A stretch of 64,000 bases of DNA, taken from NCBI GenBank assembly GCA_964419145.1, contig CAYQOM010000005.1:124001-188000 (forward strand), read 5' to 3'. This DNA is from UBA2336 sp964419145. GTDB lineage: Bacteria; Bacteroidota; Bacteroidia; Cytophagales; Cyclobacteriaceae. How positions within the stretch are numbered: the first letter of the stretch is position 1; the number at the start of each line of letters is the position of its first letter. The notes under the pieces were generated by a model. It ran no database searches, had not been told where the DNA came from, and was given only the letters and a program-made list of their open reading frames with translations. The position numbers and the translations under genes were made by a program. Below, in pieces: positions 1-8,076 of the stretch.

Positions 1-162
1 ATCCGCAACAAAATGGAAGAGATTAAGAAGCAACGCGTAAGCCTGAAGGATTCTGGCATAGGCTCTCTGATGAATATGTTGAAGAAAGTAGATGAGGCCT
101 CATACGAGAAGATCATGCCGGAGTATAAGAAGATGGTGAAGGAGTTTAATATTTTTAAGTGA
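1..162 (+). CDS. C-terminal fragment of an unidentified protein
   Basis: The frame is open from the first base of the window and ends at a TGA at 160-162, leaving 53 residues of a longer protein whose start lies outside. The visible tail is rich in Lys, Glu and Met, looks helical and ends in NIFK. No motif is visible and I do not recognise the family. It is followed within ten bases by the first hairpin of the repeat block, which may act as its transcript end. Confidence 0.55.
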   Translation: MRNKMEEIKKQRVSLKDSGIGSLMNMLKKVDEASYEKIMPEYKKMVKEFNIFK

Positions 163-937
163 TACGTGAGCTCCGTAGGAGCGGCATATTATTAGCGTCA
201 AGATCATTTTGTTATCCGTGTCGCCTGCGCCAGTTCAATGAAATGGGTTATTCATTGCGACATGATAGGCACGTCCATTGATGAACGTTTCACCGATTCC
301 GCGTCATGGTCGGATTGCATTTCAAATTCATTTCATCTGTGGCGCGGTTGTTTATTTTAATTTGTTAGCCCGACCTGATGTGATGGTCGGGACTAGTCAT
401 TCTCTTTTTTCGAGCCTTGATGCCAATTTCTAAGTATTTCAAGCACTTTCCTCTCTTTTCTTAAATTTAAATTTTCAGGCTTAAAGCACTTCCTGCGCCC
501 ATTTTCCGACACCCAAACTCTACCACTCGGAGTGGTCGATAAAATTTCCATGATTAAAAAAAATTATGTCTATGGGGTTAGAACGATATTTAAACTATTT
601 AGTTCCTAATCGACTGTTCCATGAAATGGATTATTTATTGCGACACTCCGTACACGTCCGCTTGATCAACGTTCACCTGTTCCGCGCCATGATCGGCTGC
701 TTTTCATATATATTTCATCTTTGGCGCGGTAATGCATTTTAATTTGTTAGCCCCGACCTTACGGTCAGGGCTAACAATATGCCGCCCCGCTGGGGCTTTA
801 GGTAAGCTCCAGAGGAGCGGCATTATGGCGCATAAGATGTTTATTAACTGTGTCGAGTGCGCCTGTTCAATGAAATGCATTATTCATTGCGACACAATAT
901 GCACGCCTGATGATGATCAATGCTTACCTCTTTGTAT
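163..937. repeat. REP-like mosaic of hairpin repeats, no gene
   Basis: This 775-bp stretch has no credible gene. It contains three diverged, partly incomplete copies of one element of roughly 200 bp. Copy 1 (about 166-394) starts with the hairpin GCTCCGTAGGAGC (170-182), continues through a CAATGAAA...TATTCATTGCGACA segment and ends in the stem at 366-391 (CCCGACC/GGTCGGG). Copy 2 (about 608-775) lacks the first hairpin and ends in a 13-bp stem with one mismatch (746-758 with 763-775). Copy 3 (about 784-925) has GCCCCGCTGGGGC (784-796) and GCTCCAGAGGAGC (806-818), then the CAATGAAAT segment again. The layout resembles REP/BIME-type elements of Bacteroidota; no transposase is nearby. Confidence 0.7.
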
Positions 938-2125
938 CTATCTGGTTAGCAGAAATTGTTGAGGTATAACTTTGTTACCAGCTACGATTTCAGAAATCAA
1001 CTCACCTAATGCAGGGCCATGCTTAAACCCATGACCTGATCCTCCGCCTAAGAAGAATAAATTACTGGCTTCCGGATGATGATCGAATAAAAAATTTCCA
1101 TCGGGTGAATTCTCATAGGGGCATACGCGACTTTCAACTAAGGGCGCATCTTTTAATCCGGGAAAACGATGGGCTAAAAATTTTCTGGCTTTTTTTAATA
1201 CCTGTTCATTTGAAATCCGGTCGCCATGTGTTGGGTCAAACGGTTCTCCCCGCTCATCTACCCCTATTTTGAATCCACGGTAATTGTTGCCGGGTATGCC
1301 GTAATAAAAATCTTTACCATCCACATCTACCCACACCGGAAATTGTTCATACGCGGATGCGTGTTGCGTAGGCACACCAAAGTAATACACTTCCTGTTTG
1401 GTGCAGGTAATCGTGCTGCCCAATACTTCGGGGAACAATTTGCCCAGCCACGACCCACAGGCAAAGATGAATAGATCTGCTGTGAGCGATTGTCCGTTCG
1501 ATAGTTGTATATATTTTAACCTGTTTCCTTCAACCTTTCCAGGCATGGCCTGCGCCTGGAGTATGGTACCGCCCTCTGCAATAAAACCTTTGTATACGGC
1601 CTGACAGGCCTCACGTGCGCGTAGGCAGCCACCATAAGGATCGAGCCAGGCATGACTCAAATCACTGGTGTTAACAATGGAGTATCGTTTTGAAATTTCT
1701 TCAACCGTTAATCGCTCGTAAGGCATGTTGTACTTTTCAGCGAAGGGTATTGAATTATCAACAACGGGTGTGTGTGCCTCGTAACACATCCACAACACGC
1801 CTTTGTTTTGAAAGAGTTTTGTTTTCCATCTTGCTTCATGTTCCTTCCATAACGTTAATGCCCGAACGTTCAGATCGAAATAGAATTCATTGGCGCCATA
1901 TGTCGAGCGGATCACGCGTGTTTCATCACCTGAACTTGAACGGGAGTTGCCGGGTCCCCAGGTGTCGATCAAGGTAACCCTATAGCCTTTACGAAGCAGG
2001 AAAAGAGCAGTCCACCCACCAAATGCACCTGCCCCAACAACCACACCCGAACTACCCCGAGGAAGCTGTTCGATTGTTTTACCGGTAGCTTTTCCGGCTT
2101 GAGGAGCAAAGGTATTTAGCGACAT
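938..2125 (-). CDS. FAD-dependent amine oxidase, monomeric sarcosine oxidase / N-methyltryptophan oxidase family
   Basis: A 395-residue flavoenzyme of the DAO superfamily, the usual length for monomeric sarcosine oxidases. The dinucleotide-binding GAGAFG lies at residues 31-36, followed by the strand ending in LID. The C-terminal part carries Cys335 in the context VCPYENSPDG, matching the covalent FAD-linking cysteine of the family, and the GGGSGHGFKHGP signature near residue 360. It should oxidise a secondary or N-methyl amino acid to an imine with release of hydrogen peroxide; the substrate cannot be read from sequence. It starts 3 bp after pyrE and is probably co-transcribed with it, an unusual partner. 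It abuts the repeat block, so its position may be accessory. Confidence 0.85.
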   Translation of the reverse strand: MSLNTFAPQAGKATGKTIEQLPRGSSGVVVGAGAFGGWTALFLLRKGYRVTLIDTWGPGNSRSSSGDETRVIRSTYGANEFYFDLNVRALTLWKEHEARWKTKLFQNKGVLWMCYEAHTPVVDNSIPFAEKYNMPYERLTVEEISKRYSIVNTSDLSHAWLDPYGGCLRAREACQAVYKGFIAEGGTILQAQAMPGKVEGNRLKYIQLSNGQSLTADLFIFACGSWLGKLFPEVLGSTITCTKQEVYYFGVPTQHASAYEQFPVWVDVDGKDFYYGIPGNNYRGFKIGVDERGEPFDPTHGDRISNEQVLKKARKFLAHRFPGLKDAPLVESRVCPYENSPDGNFLFDHHPEASNLFFLGGGSGHGFKHGPALGELISEIVAGNKVIPQQFLLTR

Positions 2126-2128
2126 TGG

Positions 2129-2779
2129 TTACGGTTTCCAATGAGCAGGGTCGTATCGCCAGGCTTTTAGCGAGGTGAGTTCTTTTTCGCCTACATATTT
2201 TTTATCGAGCGCACAAGCGACCAGGTGATCGTAATCGCTCAGGCTCACCAGCGAGACATCATCTGAATAGAAATTACTTTGAGCAATATCAAAGCCATAC
2301 GTGAAGATGGAGACCATACCCAATACTTCAGCACCCCCATCGCGTAATGCGCGAACGGCTTTAAGAGAACTACCCCCGGTAGAGATGAGGTCTTCTACAA
2401 CCACAACTTTTTGTCCTTTTGTTATCCGCCCCTCAATCAGGTTTTCCATGCCATGATCTTTCGGTTTTGGTCGTACGTAGGCAAAGGGAAGCGTAAGCGC
2501 ATCCGCGACCAATGCACCTTGTGCAATGCCTGCCGTAGCCACACCGGCAATCGCTTCTGCAGCAGAAAAATTTTCCCGAATAGCCTGAACCAGTCCGTTG
2601 GTAATGGCCTTGCGAATGGTTGGGTGCGAGAGGGAAAGCCGGTTGTCGCAATAAATGGGCGATTTCCACCCGGAGGCCCAGGTAAAGGGCTTCTGAGCGC
2701 TTAATTTGATGGCCTCAATTTCCAGTAACATATTGGCCACAGCCGTAGCCGTTGAAGCCTGAATTTTAATGATGGGCAT
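2129..2779 (-). CDS. pyrE: orotate phosphoribosyltransferase
   Basis: PyrE joins orotate to PRPP to make orotidine 5'-phosphate in pyrimidine synthesis. The PRPP-binding motif VVVVEDLISTGGSS is at residues 125-138 and the lysine-rich loop RPKPKDHG near 103-110. I chose the ATG at 2779 (216 aa), which matches the family length; an in-frame ATG at 2827 would add 16 residues of no recognisable character. The gene lies divergent from a Nudix gene and immediately upstream of the amine oxidase. Confidence 0.93.
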   Translation of the reverse strand: MPIIKIQASTATAVANMLLEIEAIKLSAQKPFTWASGWKSPIYCDNRLSLSHPTIRKAITNGLVQAIRENFSAAEAIAGVATAGIAQGALVADALTLPFAYVRPKPKDHGMENLIEGRITKGQKVVVVEDLISTGGSSLKAVRALRDGGAEVLGMVSIFTYGFDIAQSNFYSDDVSLVSLSDYDHLVACALDKKYVGEKELTSLKAWRYDPAHWKP

Positions 2780-2927
2780 AGCGAATTTTTCTGACCCTAA
2801 AATCCGGCAATCGGATGGTTTAATCAAGTTCCTGCCCTAAAACGGCCAAAATTCTTTTGGGGCCTCTTGCCTGCAAGCGGAATATTTATTCTTTTGCGAT
2901 CATGGTGAAGCGCATCACATTTTCCGG

Positions 2928-3608
2928 ATGATCATTTTTATAAATGATATCCCCGTGAGCCTGTATAAGGCTGAGGAGAGTCCGGCCGATGGACACTATA
3001 ATCATGTTATTGATGCTGCTGCAGAGGCTATTACACGCGCAAAGCTCATCCAGCACGTTTGGGTGCAAAATGTTAAGGAGGAGGAGTTCGAAACCTTGCT
3101 CGGTTACCTTAATTCAAAAGTTCCTATCGGGATTTTGTCATTGCACATTAGTGCGTATGATTATCATGCCCTTAAAGTTTACCTCACCAGCAAGTTTAAA
3201 GTGGTAAAGGCAGCCGGTGGCCTTGTGCGCAAAAAGGATAAATTCCTCATGATTTATCGTTTAAAAAAGTGGGACCTTCCAAAAGGTAAGAAGGAACGGA
3301 AGGAGAAGTATCCACAAACTGCTGTACGCGAAGTAGAAGAAGAATGCAACGTGTCGGTTAAACTGGTAGGAAAAATCTGCACCACCTGGCACACTTACAC
3401 CATGAACCGCAGGGCCATGCTGAAGAAAACAAAGTGGTATGCCATGGACCTGGTGGATGATTCAAAAATGAAACCCAGCACAGAAGAAGACATTGAAGAT
3501 GTGCGCTGGATGAAGACCAAGGAGGTATACCACGCGCTGGAACACTCCTACAAATCCATTCAATACGTGTTTGAACGCTACTACGAGTTGGTAGACGTAA
3601 AGTCCTAA
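2928..3608 (+). CDS. Nudix hydrolase with N-terminal extension
   Basis: A 226-residue protein. The first 90 residues are an uncharacterised extension; the Nudix fold begins near AAGGLVRKKDKFLM. The Nudix box runs from the Gly of PKGKKERKE through REVEEECNV, with all catalytic Glu residues present and Asn in place of the last glycine. It should hydrolyse a nucleoside diphosphate linked to another group, substrate unknown. It lies between pyrE and coaD, a grouping I recall from other Cytophagales. It ends 3 bp before the coaD stop on the other strand, so the two transcripts converge. Confidence 0.87.
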   Translation: MIIFINDIPVSLYKAEESPADGHYNHVIDAAAEAITRAKLIQHVWVQNVKEEEFETLLGYLNSKVPIGILSLHISAYDYHALKVYLTSKFKVVKAAGGLVRKKDKFLMIYRLKKWDLPKGKKERKEKYPQTAVREVEEECNVSVKLVGKICTTWHTYTMNRRAMLKKTKWYAMDLVDDSKMKPSTEEDIEDVRWMKTKEVYHALEHSYKSIQYVFERYYELVDVKS

Positions 3609-3611
3609 ATC

Positions 3612-4067
3612 TTAAAGTTTATACGGTAAAAAACTGCTCACATCTCCCTGGTAACGATGAACCTCTCGAATGATGGATGAACTTATAGAAGCAAACTGGG
3701 GCGAGGTAATGAGAAAAACAGATTCAAGGTCTTCATTCAGGTAGCGGTTCACCTGTGCAATGCTGTTTTCATATTCAAAGTCGGTGGTGTTGCGCAAACC
3801 TCGAAGCAAGTAGCGGGCGCCATTTTTTTTAGCAAATTCAGCTGTCAGTTCCGAAAAGGTAATAACCTTTATGTTCGGGTAATCTTTAAACGTGGTGTTG
3901 ATGCGTTCAACCATAAAGTCGATTTCGAAGTACCGGACACTTTTGCTGCTGTTAAAACCAATCGCCACAATAATTTCATCAAACAGCTTAAGACCGCGAA
4001 GTACTATATCTTCATGCCCTTTGGTGAAGGGATCAAATGATCCGGGAAATAAGGCGATTCGCTTCAT
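3612..4067 (-). CDS. coaD: pantetheine-phosphate adenylyltransferase
   Basis: CoaD transfers AMP from ATP to 4'-phosphopantetheine, the penultimate step of coenzyme A synthesis. The 151-residue protein has the nucleotidyltransferase signature GSFDPFTKGH at residues 9-18 (T/HxGH type), the RGLRNTTDFEYE segment and the C-terminal SSSIIREV motif, all typical. It follows the DUF3822 gene by 55 bp on the same strand; that neighbour pair is common in Bacteroidota. Confidence 0.95.
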   Translation of the reverse strand: MKRIALFPGSFDPFTKGHEDIVLRGLKLFDEIIVAIGFNSSKSVRYFEIDFMVERINTTFKDYPNIKVITFSELTAEFAKKNGARYLLRGLRNTTDFEYENSIAQVNRYLNEDLESVFLITSPQFASISSSIIREVHRYQGDVSSFLPYKL

Positions 4068-4122
4068 AGCTGTGTGTTTGGTTGGCCATTAAAGTACGGC
4101 AAATAAGGTTGGAATAGCAACG

Positions 4123-5004
4123 CTATTGAAACAGATCCACGCTGTACAGGTCAATGAAATGGTGATCCTGTACCTCATCAAACATGTAGCCGAATTTGAG
4201 GTTATCCGGTCGTTCACCAAACGTTACATTTTGAATGTACTTATAGAACTCGTGGAAGTGTGGTGAATTTTTTCCGATGTATCCCCACATCACCACTTTG
4301 CTGGTTTGTTGATCCATATTCAGGGTCTTCATCACCAGCATAATGTACCGGATGTAATCCTGAAAACTCAGAATGGTAAACTGGTTGTAATACACCAACT
4401 TCCCTTCATTTACAGAAAGGATGTGGAGTTTAAACCGATCGACATACAGGTACAACGGATTGTCTGTACGTTTTTCGGCTACACGCATAACACCTTCAAT
4501 CAATGCAGCAGATTGATGTAAGAGTGTAAATTGCTTTTGTGGATACTTTTGTTCTACCCACGTCTTAAGTTCTTTCTGAATGGCGAATACGGTAACCGCT
4601 TCACTCTTTTCCATTGCAATAAATGCAGTTTCTTCTTTTGCAGAAGGTTGTGCATTCAATTTTAAATACTCCTGGGCAGCCGATTCATCAAACAAGGCCT
4701 GGGGCACCTGAACAAGTTTCTGATTTTTCAGGGCGATCTTAATCCGTTTCCAAAAACCGGCACGAATGAATGCGTGGTAATCGAACAATTGTTCGAGTGT
4801 ATAAATCAGATCATCGCTGGATGATACGGACGGCAGTACATAGTCTTCCAGGTAGAGTAACCGCTTTTCGGTATCGTCAACCACACCAACCTGAACATCG
4901 CGCGGACCAACGTTTAACAGCAGGGAGTATTCGTGGATGTTGTCTTCTTCGAAGCGATCATCCTTGATTTTCTTGATTAGCTTAAACGTGGCAACGTTTT
5001 GCAA
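4123..5004 (-). CDS. DUF3822 family protein
   Basis: A 293-residue soluble protein I place in DUF3822 by its N-terminal pattern (EYSLLLNVGPRDVQVGVVD) and its position upstream of coaD. The fold is thought to resemble the actin/ASKHA ATPase superfamily: two halves each begin with a strand such as LLLNVGPRDVQVGVVD and LYLYVDRFKLHILSV. The biochemical role is unknown. It starts 1 bp after the stop of the membrane-protein gene at 5006 and so belongs to the same operon. Confidence 0.8.
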   Translation of the reverse strand: MQNVATFKLIKKIKDDRFEEDNIHEYSLLLNVGPRDVQVGVVDDTEKRLLYLEDYVLPSVSSSDDLIYTLEQLFDYHAFIRAGFWKRIKIALKNQKLVQVPQALFDESAAQEYLKLNAQPSAKEETAFIAMEKSEAVTVFAIQKELKTWVEQKYPQKQFTLLHQSAALIEGVMRVAEKRTDNPLYLYVDRFKLHILSVNEGKLVYYNQFTILSFQDYIRYIMLVMKTLNMDQQTSKVVMWGYIGKNSPHFHEFYKYIQNVTFGERPDNLKFGYMFDEVQDHHFIDLYSVDLFQ

Positions 5005-5005
5005 A

Positions 5006-5818
5006 TTATTCCCAGTTTCCGGCAGTGGTAACGTCAGTCTTTGATCCGAACCGTAATGGTCTGCGGTTTTTAGCTTCGTTTTCTTCCCTGCGTGCAGGAT
5101 TGATAGGCGCTGGATCCTTCACTTCAATAACCCATACCTTGATGCCATTCCGATCAATAGCGGCTGTATACAAATCAAATGTTTTACCCGACCCCGGAAC
5201 GATGCTCAACGACTTTATATCAACATTTGGATTGAGTTGGTAATCCCAGAAAGTAATCAGGTTTTGACCCTTGGTTACACGATCGCCAACTTTTACATCA
5301 GCCTGGCTGCTGATGGTTCCTTTATCGAGGAAAGCATATTCATCAACCCGATCAAAATTGTCTTTCTGCATTTTGTACGACTTGGTTCCTTTGGCAACAT
5401 AATCACCCACATTCTTAAAAAATCCAAGAAACACACCGTTATCTGCAGCGTTTACCGAATAAGTCTTTCTGAAGATTTTTTCTTTGGCTGAAACTTCAGC
5501 AATGGTATCAATATTCACGATGATACTATCCACCCCATAGCTAAGCGGAATAATGGTTTCTGACTTTACCGTAATCGGCACAACCCCGGTTTCGATGAAA
5601 TTAATCAGGGTATCCCAGCTGCTGGTGTAGCGGCCATGCTGCTCCAGATATACTTTCTGGGCCTCGCGGATTACATTCAGCTTTTCAATGATCTGATCCT
5701 CAGTTGTTGATATGTTTTCACGGAATTTAATCGTGGAATTAATGCTATTGTAGAGGTAGTACGCCAAAGCTAAGCTAGCAACAAAAAGAACGTAGGCGAG
5801 TATCTTGGTCAGGTTCAT
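5006..5818 (-). CDS. membrane-anchored protein of unknown function
   Basis: A 270-residue protein with one N-terminal membrane segment (about residues 7-24), a polar helical stretch, then the segment EQHGRYTSSWDTLINFI, and a mostly beta, extracytoplasmic remainder. The N-terminal helix followed by a QKVYLEQHGRYTSSW-type segment recalls pseudopilin or type IV pilin-like proteins, but there is no clear prepilin cleavage site. The tail (RREENEAKNRRPLRFG) is strongly charged. It is first in the operon with DUF3822 and coaD. I do not recognise a characterised family. Confidence 0.75.
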   Translation of the reverse strand: MNLTKILAYVLFVASLALAYYLYNSINSTIKFRENISTTEDQIIEKLNVIREAQKVYLEQHGRYTSSWDTLINFIETGVVPITVKSETIIPLSYGVDSIIVNIDTIAEVSAKEKIFRKTYSVNAADNGVFLGFFKNVGDYVAKGTKSYKMQKDNFDRVDEYAFLDKGTISSQADVKVGDRVTKGQNLITFWDYQLNPNVDIKSLSIVPGSGKTFDLYTAAIDRNGIKVWVIEVKDPAPINPARREENEAKNRRPLRFGSKTDVTTAGNWE

Positions 5819-5892
5819 TTTTAAAGGTTTAAGGCCACAAGTATAAATATTTTAAGGGGTATAAAACAAGGTAAAATCCGTGTTTGGGCGAA

Positions 5893-6369
5893 TTATATTC
5901 TATAAAAACCGGTCAATAATTTCAGCTCGTTTGGGCTTTGGCAGAGCCGCAATAACCCGTGTTTTTCCTTGTCGGGGAGCGCCATTATCTCACCCCAAGG
6001 CATAAGCCTTACCTCCCTGATCAGCTGCTTGTCCGCGGGTAATTCAGGGTCGTGCCCAACCGTGGGCGTTCCACCAGTTTGTTCTACATCAAAGAACAAT
6101 TCGAGGGCATGGAGGGGCGGATTTACGAATTCAGCCACGCAGCGGAAATCCTTCACGCGTATCGTCAGGTTTGTTTCCTCCATAAATTCCCGAATAAGTG
6201 CCTCGGCAGCCGATTGCCCGTAGGCTATGCCGCCACCCGGAGGTGCCCAAAAGTCCTGACCGGGATAGAGGTTGTGGTTAATGAGCAAGAGGCTGTCGCC
6301 CTGCAGGCATAAACCACACACCCGTGTTCTGATCCGTTTACCGAAAATCTGTTCAATGTGTTGATCCAT
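5893..6369 (-). CDS. Nudix hydrolase (DNA mismatch/NTP type)
   Basis: With the ATG at 6369 the protein is 158 aa and its N-terminus (MDQHIEQIFGKRIRTRV) matches how this subfamily usually begins; an upstream in-frame ATG at 6435 would add 22 residues. The Nudix box GGIAYGQSAAEALIREFMEE is complete except that Gln stands where the first box glutamate usually is; the catalytic REFMEET is intact. Substrate unknown. It diverges from the DUF1573 gene; the -7 boxes TAAATTTG (6467-6474, plus) and TATTTTTG (6484-6477, minus) almost touch, so the two promoters may compete. Confidence 0.84.
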   Translation of the reverse strand: MDQHIEQIFGKRIRTRVCGLCLQGDSLLLINHNLYPGQDFWAPPGGGIAYGQSAAEALIREFMEETNLTIRVKDFRCVAEFVNPPLHALELFFDVEQTGGTPTVGHDPELPADKQLIREVRLMPWGEIMALPDKEKHGLLRLCQSPNELKLLTGFYRI

Positions 6370-6466
6370 GCCGGTTACCAGGGGGTATAATTCAAGATGG
6401 ACGGCTAAGTCACAATTTGCCTTGAAATATTGCACTTTACTGGCAGAATTGTTGTTCGTTGATTGT

Positions 6467-6474
6467 TAAATTTG
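6467..6474 (+). promoter_or_regulatory. -7 promoter box of DUF1573 gene
   Basis: TAAATTTG matches the Bacteroidota -7 consensus TAnnTTTG exactly and lies 16 bp before the ATG at 6491. No good -33 TTTG is present at the right distance, so the call rests on this box alone. Confidence 0.5.
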
Positions 6475-6490
6475 AACAAAAATAAGCGCT

Positions 6491-6901
6491 ATGAAGAAGA
6501 CAGCATTGTTGATGGTTTTGATGGCTTTTGCATTTTGCGGATTTGCCCAGGAGGCAAAACCTGCTGCAAAGCTTAACGGACCTATTCTCACATTTGAAAA
6601 AAACACCCACGATTTCGGTGACATTTATCAGGGTGACCAGGTGGCCCAGGTTTTCAAGTTCACCAATACCGGTAATGAACCGCTGATTATTACCAACATT
6701 CAGGTTACCTGCGGATGTACCGCACCCGAGTGGCCGCGTCAGCCAATCCCTCCCGGAGGAAAAGGTGAAATTAAAATCGGGTTTAACAGTGCAGGCAAGA
6801 TGGGCCGTCAGAATAAAACTGTTACGGTTGTTTCTAATGCTGCGAACGATGAAAACACCATTTCATTCGTAACCAACATCCTGACGAAGACTCCACAATA
6901 A
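6491..6901 (+). CDS. DUF1573 domain exported protein
   Basis: A 136-residue exported protein. Residues 1-19 are a signal peptide ending FAFCGFAQ; the mature part is one immunoglobulin-like DUF1573 domain with the family's NTHDFGDI start and the LIITNIQVTCGCTAPEWP core. DUF1573 proteins are abundant in the Bacteroidota periplasm and surface, with no established biochemical role. It is a single-gene unit with its own -7 box and a terminator at 6922-6950. Confidence 0.9.
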   Translation: MKKTALLMVLMAFAFCGFAQEAKPAAKLNGPILTFEKNTHDFGDIYQGDQVAQVFKFTNTGNEPLIITNIQVTCGCTAPEWPRQPIPPGGKGEIKIGFNSAGKMGRQNKTVTVVSNAANDENTISFVTNILTKTPQ

Positions 6902-6921
6902 GAAATAGATTTAAAGATTAT

Positions 6922-6950
6922 AAAGGCCATCTGTGAATCGGATGGCTTTT
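6922..6950 (+). terminator. intrinsic terminator after DUF1573 gene
   Basis: The arms AAGGCCATC and GATGGCTTT pair (one G-U) around a nine-base loop and are followed by TTTTTATTTTA. It sits between the convergent DUF1573 and DUF423 genes and abuts the stop of the latter, so it may act in both directions. Confidence 0.75.
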
Positions 6951-7331
6951 TTATTTTATACGCTTTGTAATCGCGATCACCATTACGAGCCACCCGCCAA
7001 TCAATAAAACTCCACCAAACGGAGTGATCATGGCAATAGATGAAATTCCGGTGAAACACAACACGTATAAACTTCCGCTGAACAACAAGATTCCGGAAAC
7101 AAACAATACAGCTGCCCACCTAAGCATTGGTGAGGAAAATAAATGTTGCAGTATGCCCGTAATCAATAGCGCACCTGCATGATAGAACTGGTAGCGCACG
7201 GCAAGTTCATAGGTTTCCAATCGGCCAGAGTCCAGCAACATGGGTTTCAGCGCATGTGCACCGAAAGCCCCAAGGGCCACGCCCAACAATCCCATAAGTG
7301 CACCGACAAGTAATGTGTTTTTTGTTCTCAT
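6951..7331 (-). CDS. DUF423 family membrane protein
   Basis: A 126-residue integral membrane protein with about four transmembrane helices, showing the DUF423 pattern ALGAFGAHAL in the first helix region and YHAGALL in the second. The start at 7331 (MRTKNTLLVG) fits the family and lies 4 bp after the yggS stop; an ATG at 7376 would put the start inside yggS. Function unknown (YwdK/YgdD relatives). Confidence 0.9.
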   Translation of the reverse strand: MRTKNTLLVGALMGLLGVALGAFGAHALKPMLLDSGRLETYELAVRYQFYHAGALLITGILQHLFSSPMLRWAAVLFVSGILLFSGSLYVLCFTGISSIAMITPFGGVLLIGGWLVMVIAITKRIK

Positions 7332-7335
7332 ATTT

Positions 7336-8025
7336 TTATTGAGTGGATGATGCTGAAGCGTAATTTCGTTCACCAAAAATAGCTGTACCGATGCGTATCA
7401 TGGTGCTGCCTTCTTCGATAGCAATGTTGTAATCGCCACTCATGCCCATGGATAATTCCTGCATCACCACTTGTTTGGGTAGGGATTGATTTTTAAGTGT
7501 GATGAACAACTGTTTGAGCGAATGGAATTCCTTTCGTACCTGCTCCATGTTTTCGGTAAAGGTGGCCATGCCCATCAGTCCGGTAATGCGGATGTGCTCC
7601 AGCTTTTGCAGTGCATCGCTTTTCACAAGCTCATCAATCTCTTCTGGTGAGAAACCAAATTTCGATTCTTCCTCAGCAATATGAACCTGTAGCAAACAGG
7701 AAATGATCCGGTTATTTTTTTCGGCTTGCTTGTCGATTTCGGTTAAAAGCTTAAGCGAATCTACCGAGTGGATCAGTTGTACAAACGGTGAAATGTATTT
7801 CACTTTATTCGTTTGCAGGTGCCCGATCATGTGCCAGTGAATATCGCGCGGCAATTGCTCGTATTTGCGCGCCATTTCCTGCGCCTTATTCTCGCCAAAA
7901 GCGCGTTGCCCGGCATCATAGGCTTCCTGTATTTTTTCGATGGGCTGCGTTTTGCTTACTGCGATGAGCACACAACCGGGAGGCAGGTTTTGCGTATACC
8001 GGACTATGTTATTTTTGATCGTCAT
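7336..8025 (-). CDS. YggS/PROSC family pyridoxal 5'-phosphate homeostasis protein
   Basis: A 229-residue single-domain alanine-racemase-fold protein that binds PLP but has no racemase partner domain. The PLP lysine is in LIAVSKTQP near residue 25; the conserved FGENKAQE, WHMIGHLQTNK and LSMGMSGDYNIAIEEGST segments are all present. These proteins buffer PLP and affect amino-acid pools. A minus-strand -7 box lies at 8058-8051. Probably co-transcribed with the DUF423 gene. Confidence 0.93.
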   Translation of the reverse strand: MTIKNNIVRYTQNLPPGCVLIAVSKTQPIEKIQEAYDAGQRAFGENKAQEMARKYEQLPRDIHWHMIGHLQTNKVKYISPFVQLIHSVDSLKLLTEIDKQAEKNNRIISCLLQVHIAEEESKFGFSPEEIDELVKSDALQKLEHIRITGLMGMATFTENMEQVRKEFHSLKQLFITLKNQSLPKQVVMQELSMGMSGDYNIAIEEGSTMIRIGTAIFGERNYASASSTQ

Positions 8026-8037
8026 TCGTTATTTTTG
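8010..8037 (+). promoter_or_regulatory. tandem -7 boxes upstream of GH3 gene
   Basis: TATTTTTG occurs twice, at 8010-8017 and 8030-8037, 20 bp apart inside a short direct repeat. The first has TTTG at 7989-7992 (17-bp spacer). They overlap the 5' end of yggS on the other strand. Both boxes fit TAnnTTTG; which is used cannot be told. Confidence 0.45.
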
Positions 8038-8050
8038 ATGCCTTTACCAA

Positions 8051-8058
8051 CAAAGGTA
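8051..8058 (-). promoter_or_regulatory. -7 promoter box of yggS
   Basis: On the minus strand this reads TACCTTTG, an exact TAnnTTTG match, about 26 bp before the yggS ATG. No clear -33 TTTG is seen. It lies just downstream of the GH3 boxes, so the divergent promoters overlap. Confidence 0.45.
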
Positions 8059-8076
8059 AAACATAAACACTTCACG

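Noticed and set aside
732..962. 76-aa open frame in the repeat block
   Set aside because: It lies in the hairpin repeats, has no homologue-like pattern and is Cys/His-rich by chance.
7813..8076. N-terminal extension of the GH3 protein
   Set aside because: It is antisense to yggS and precedes the promoter boxes; the family start is at 8077.
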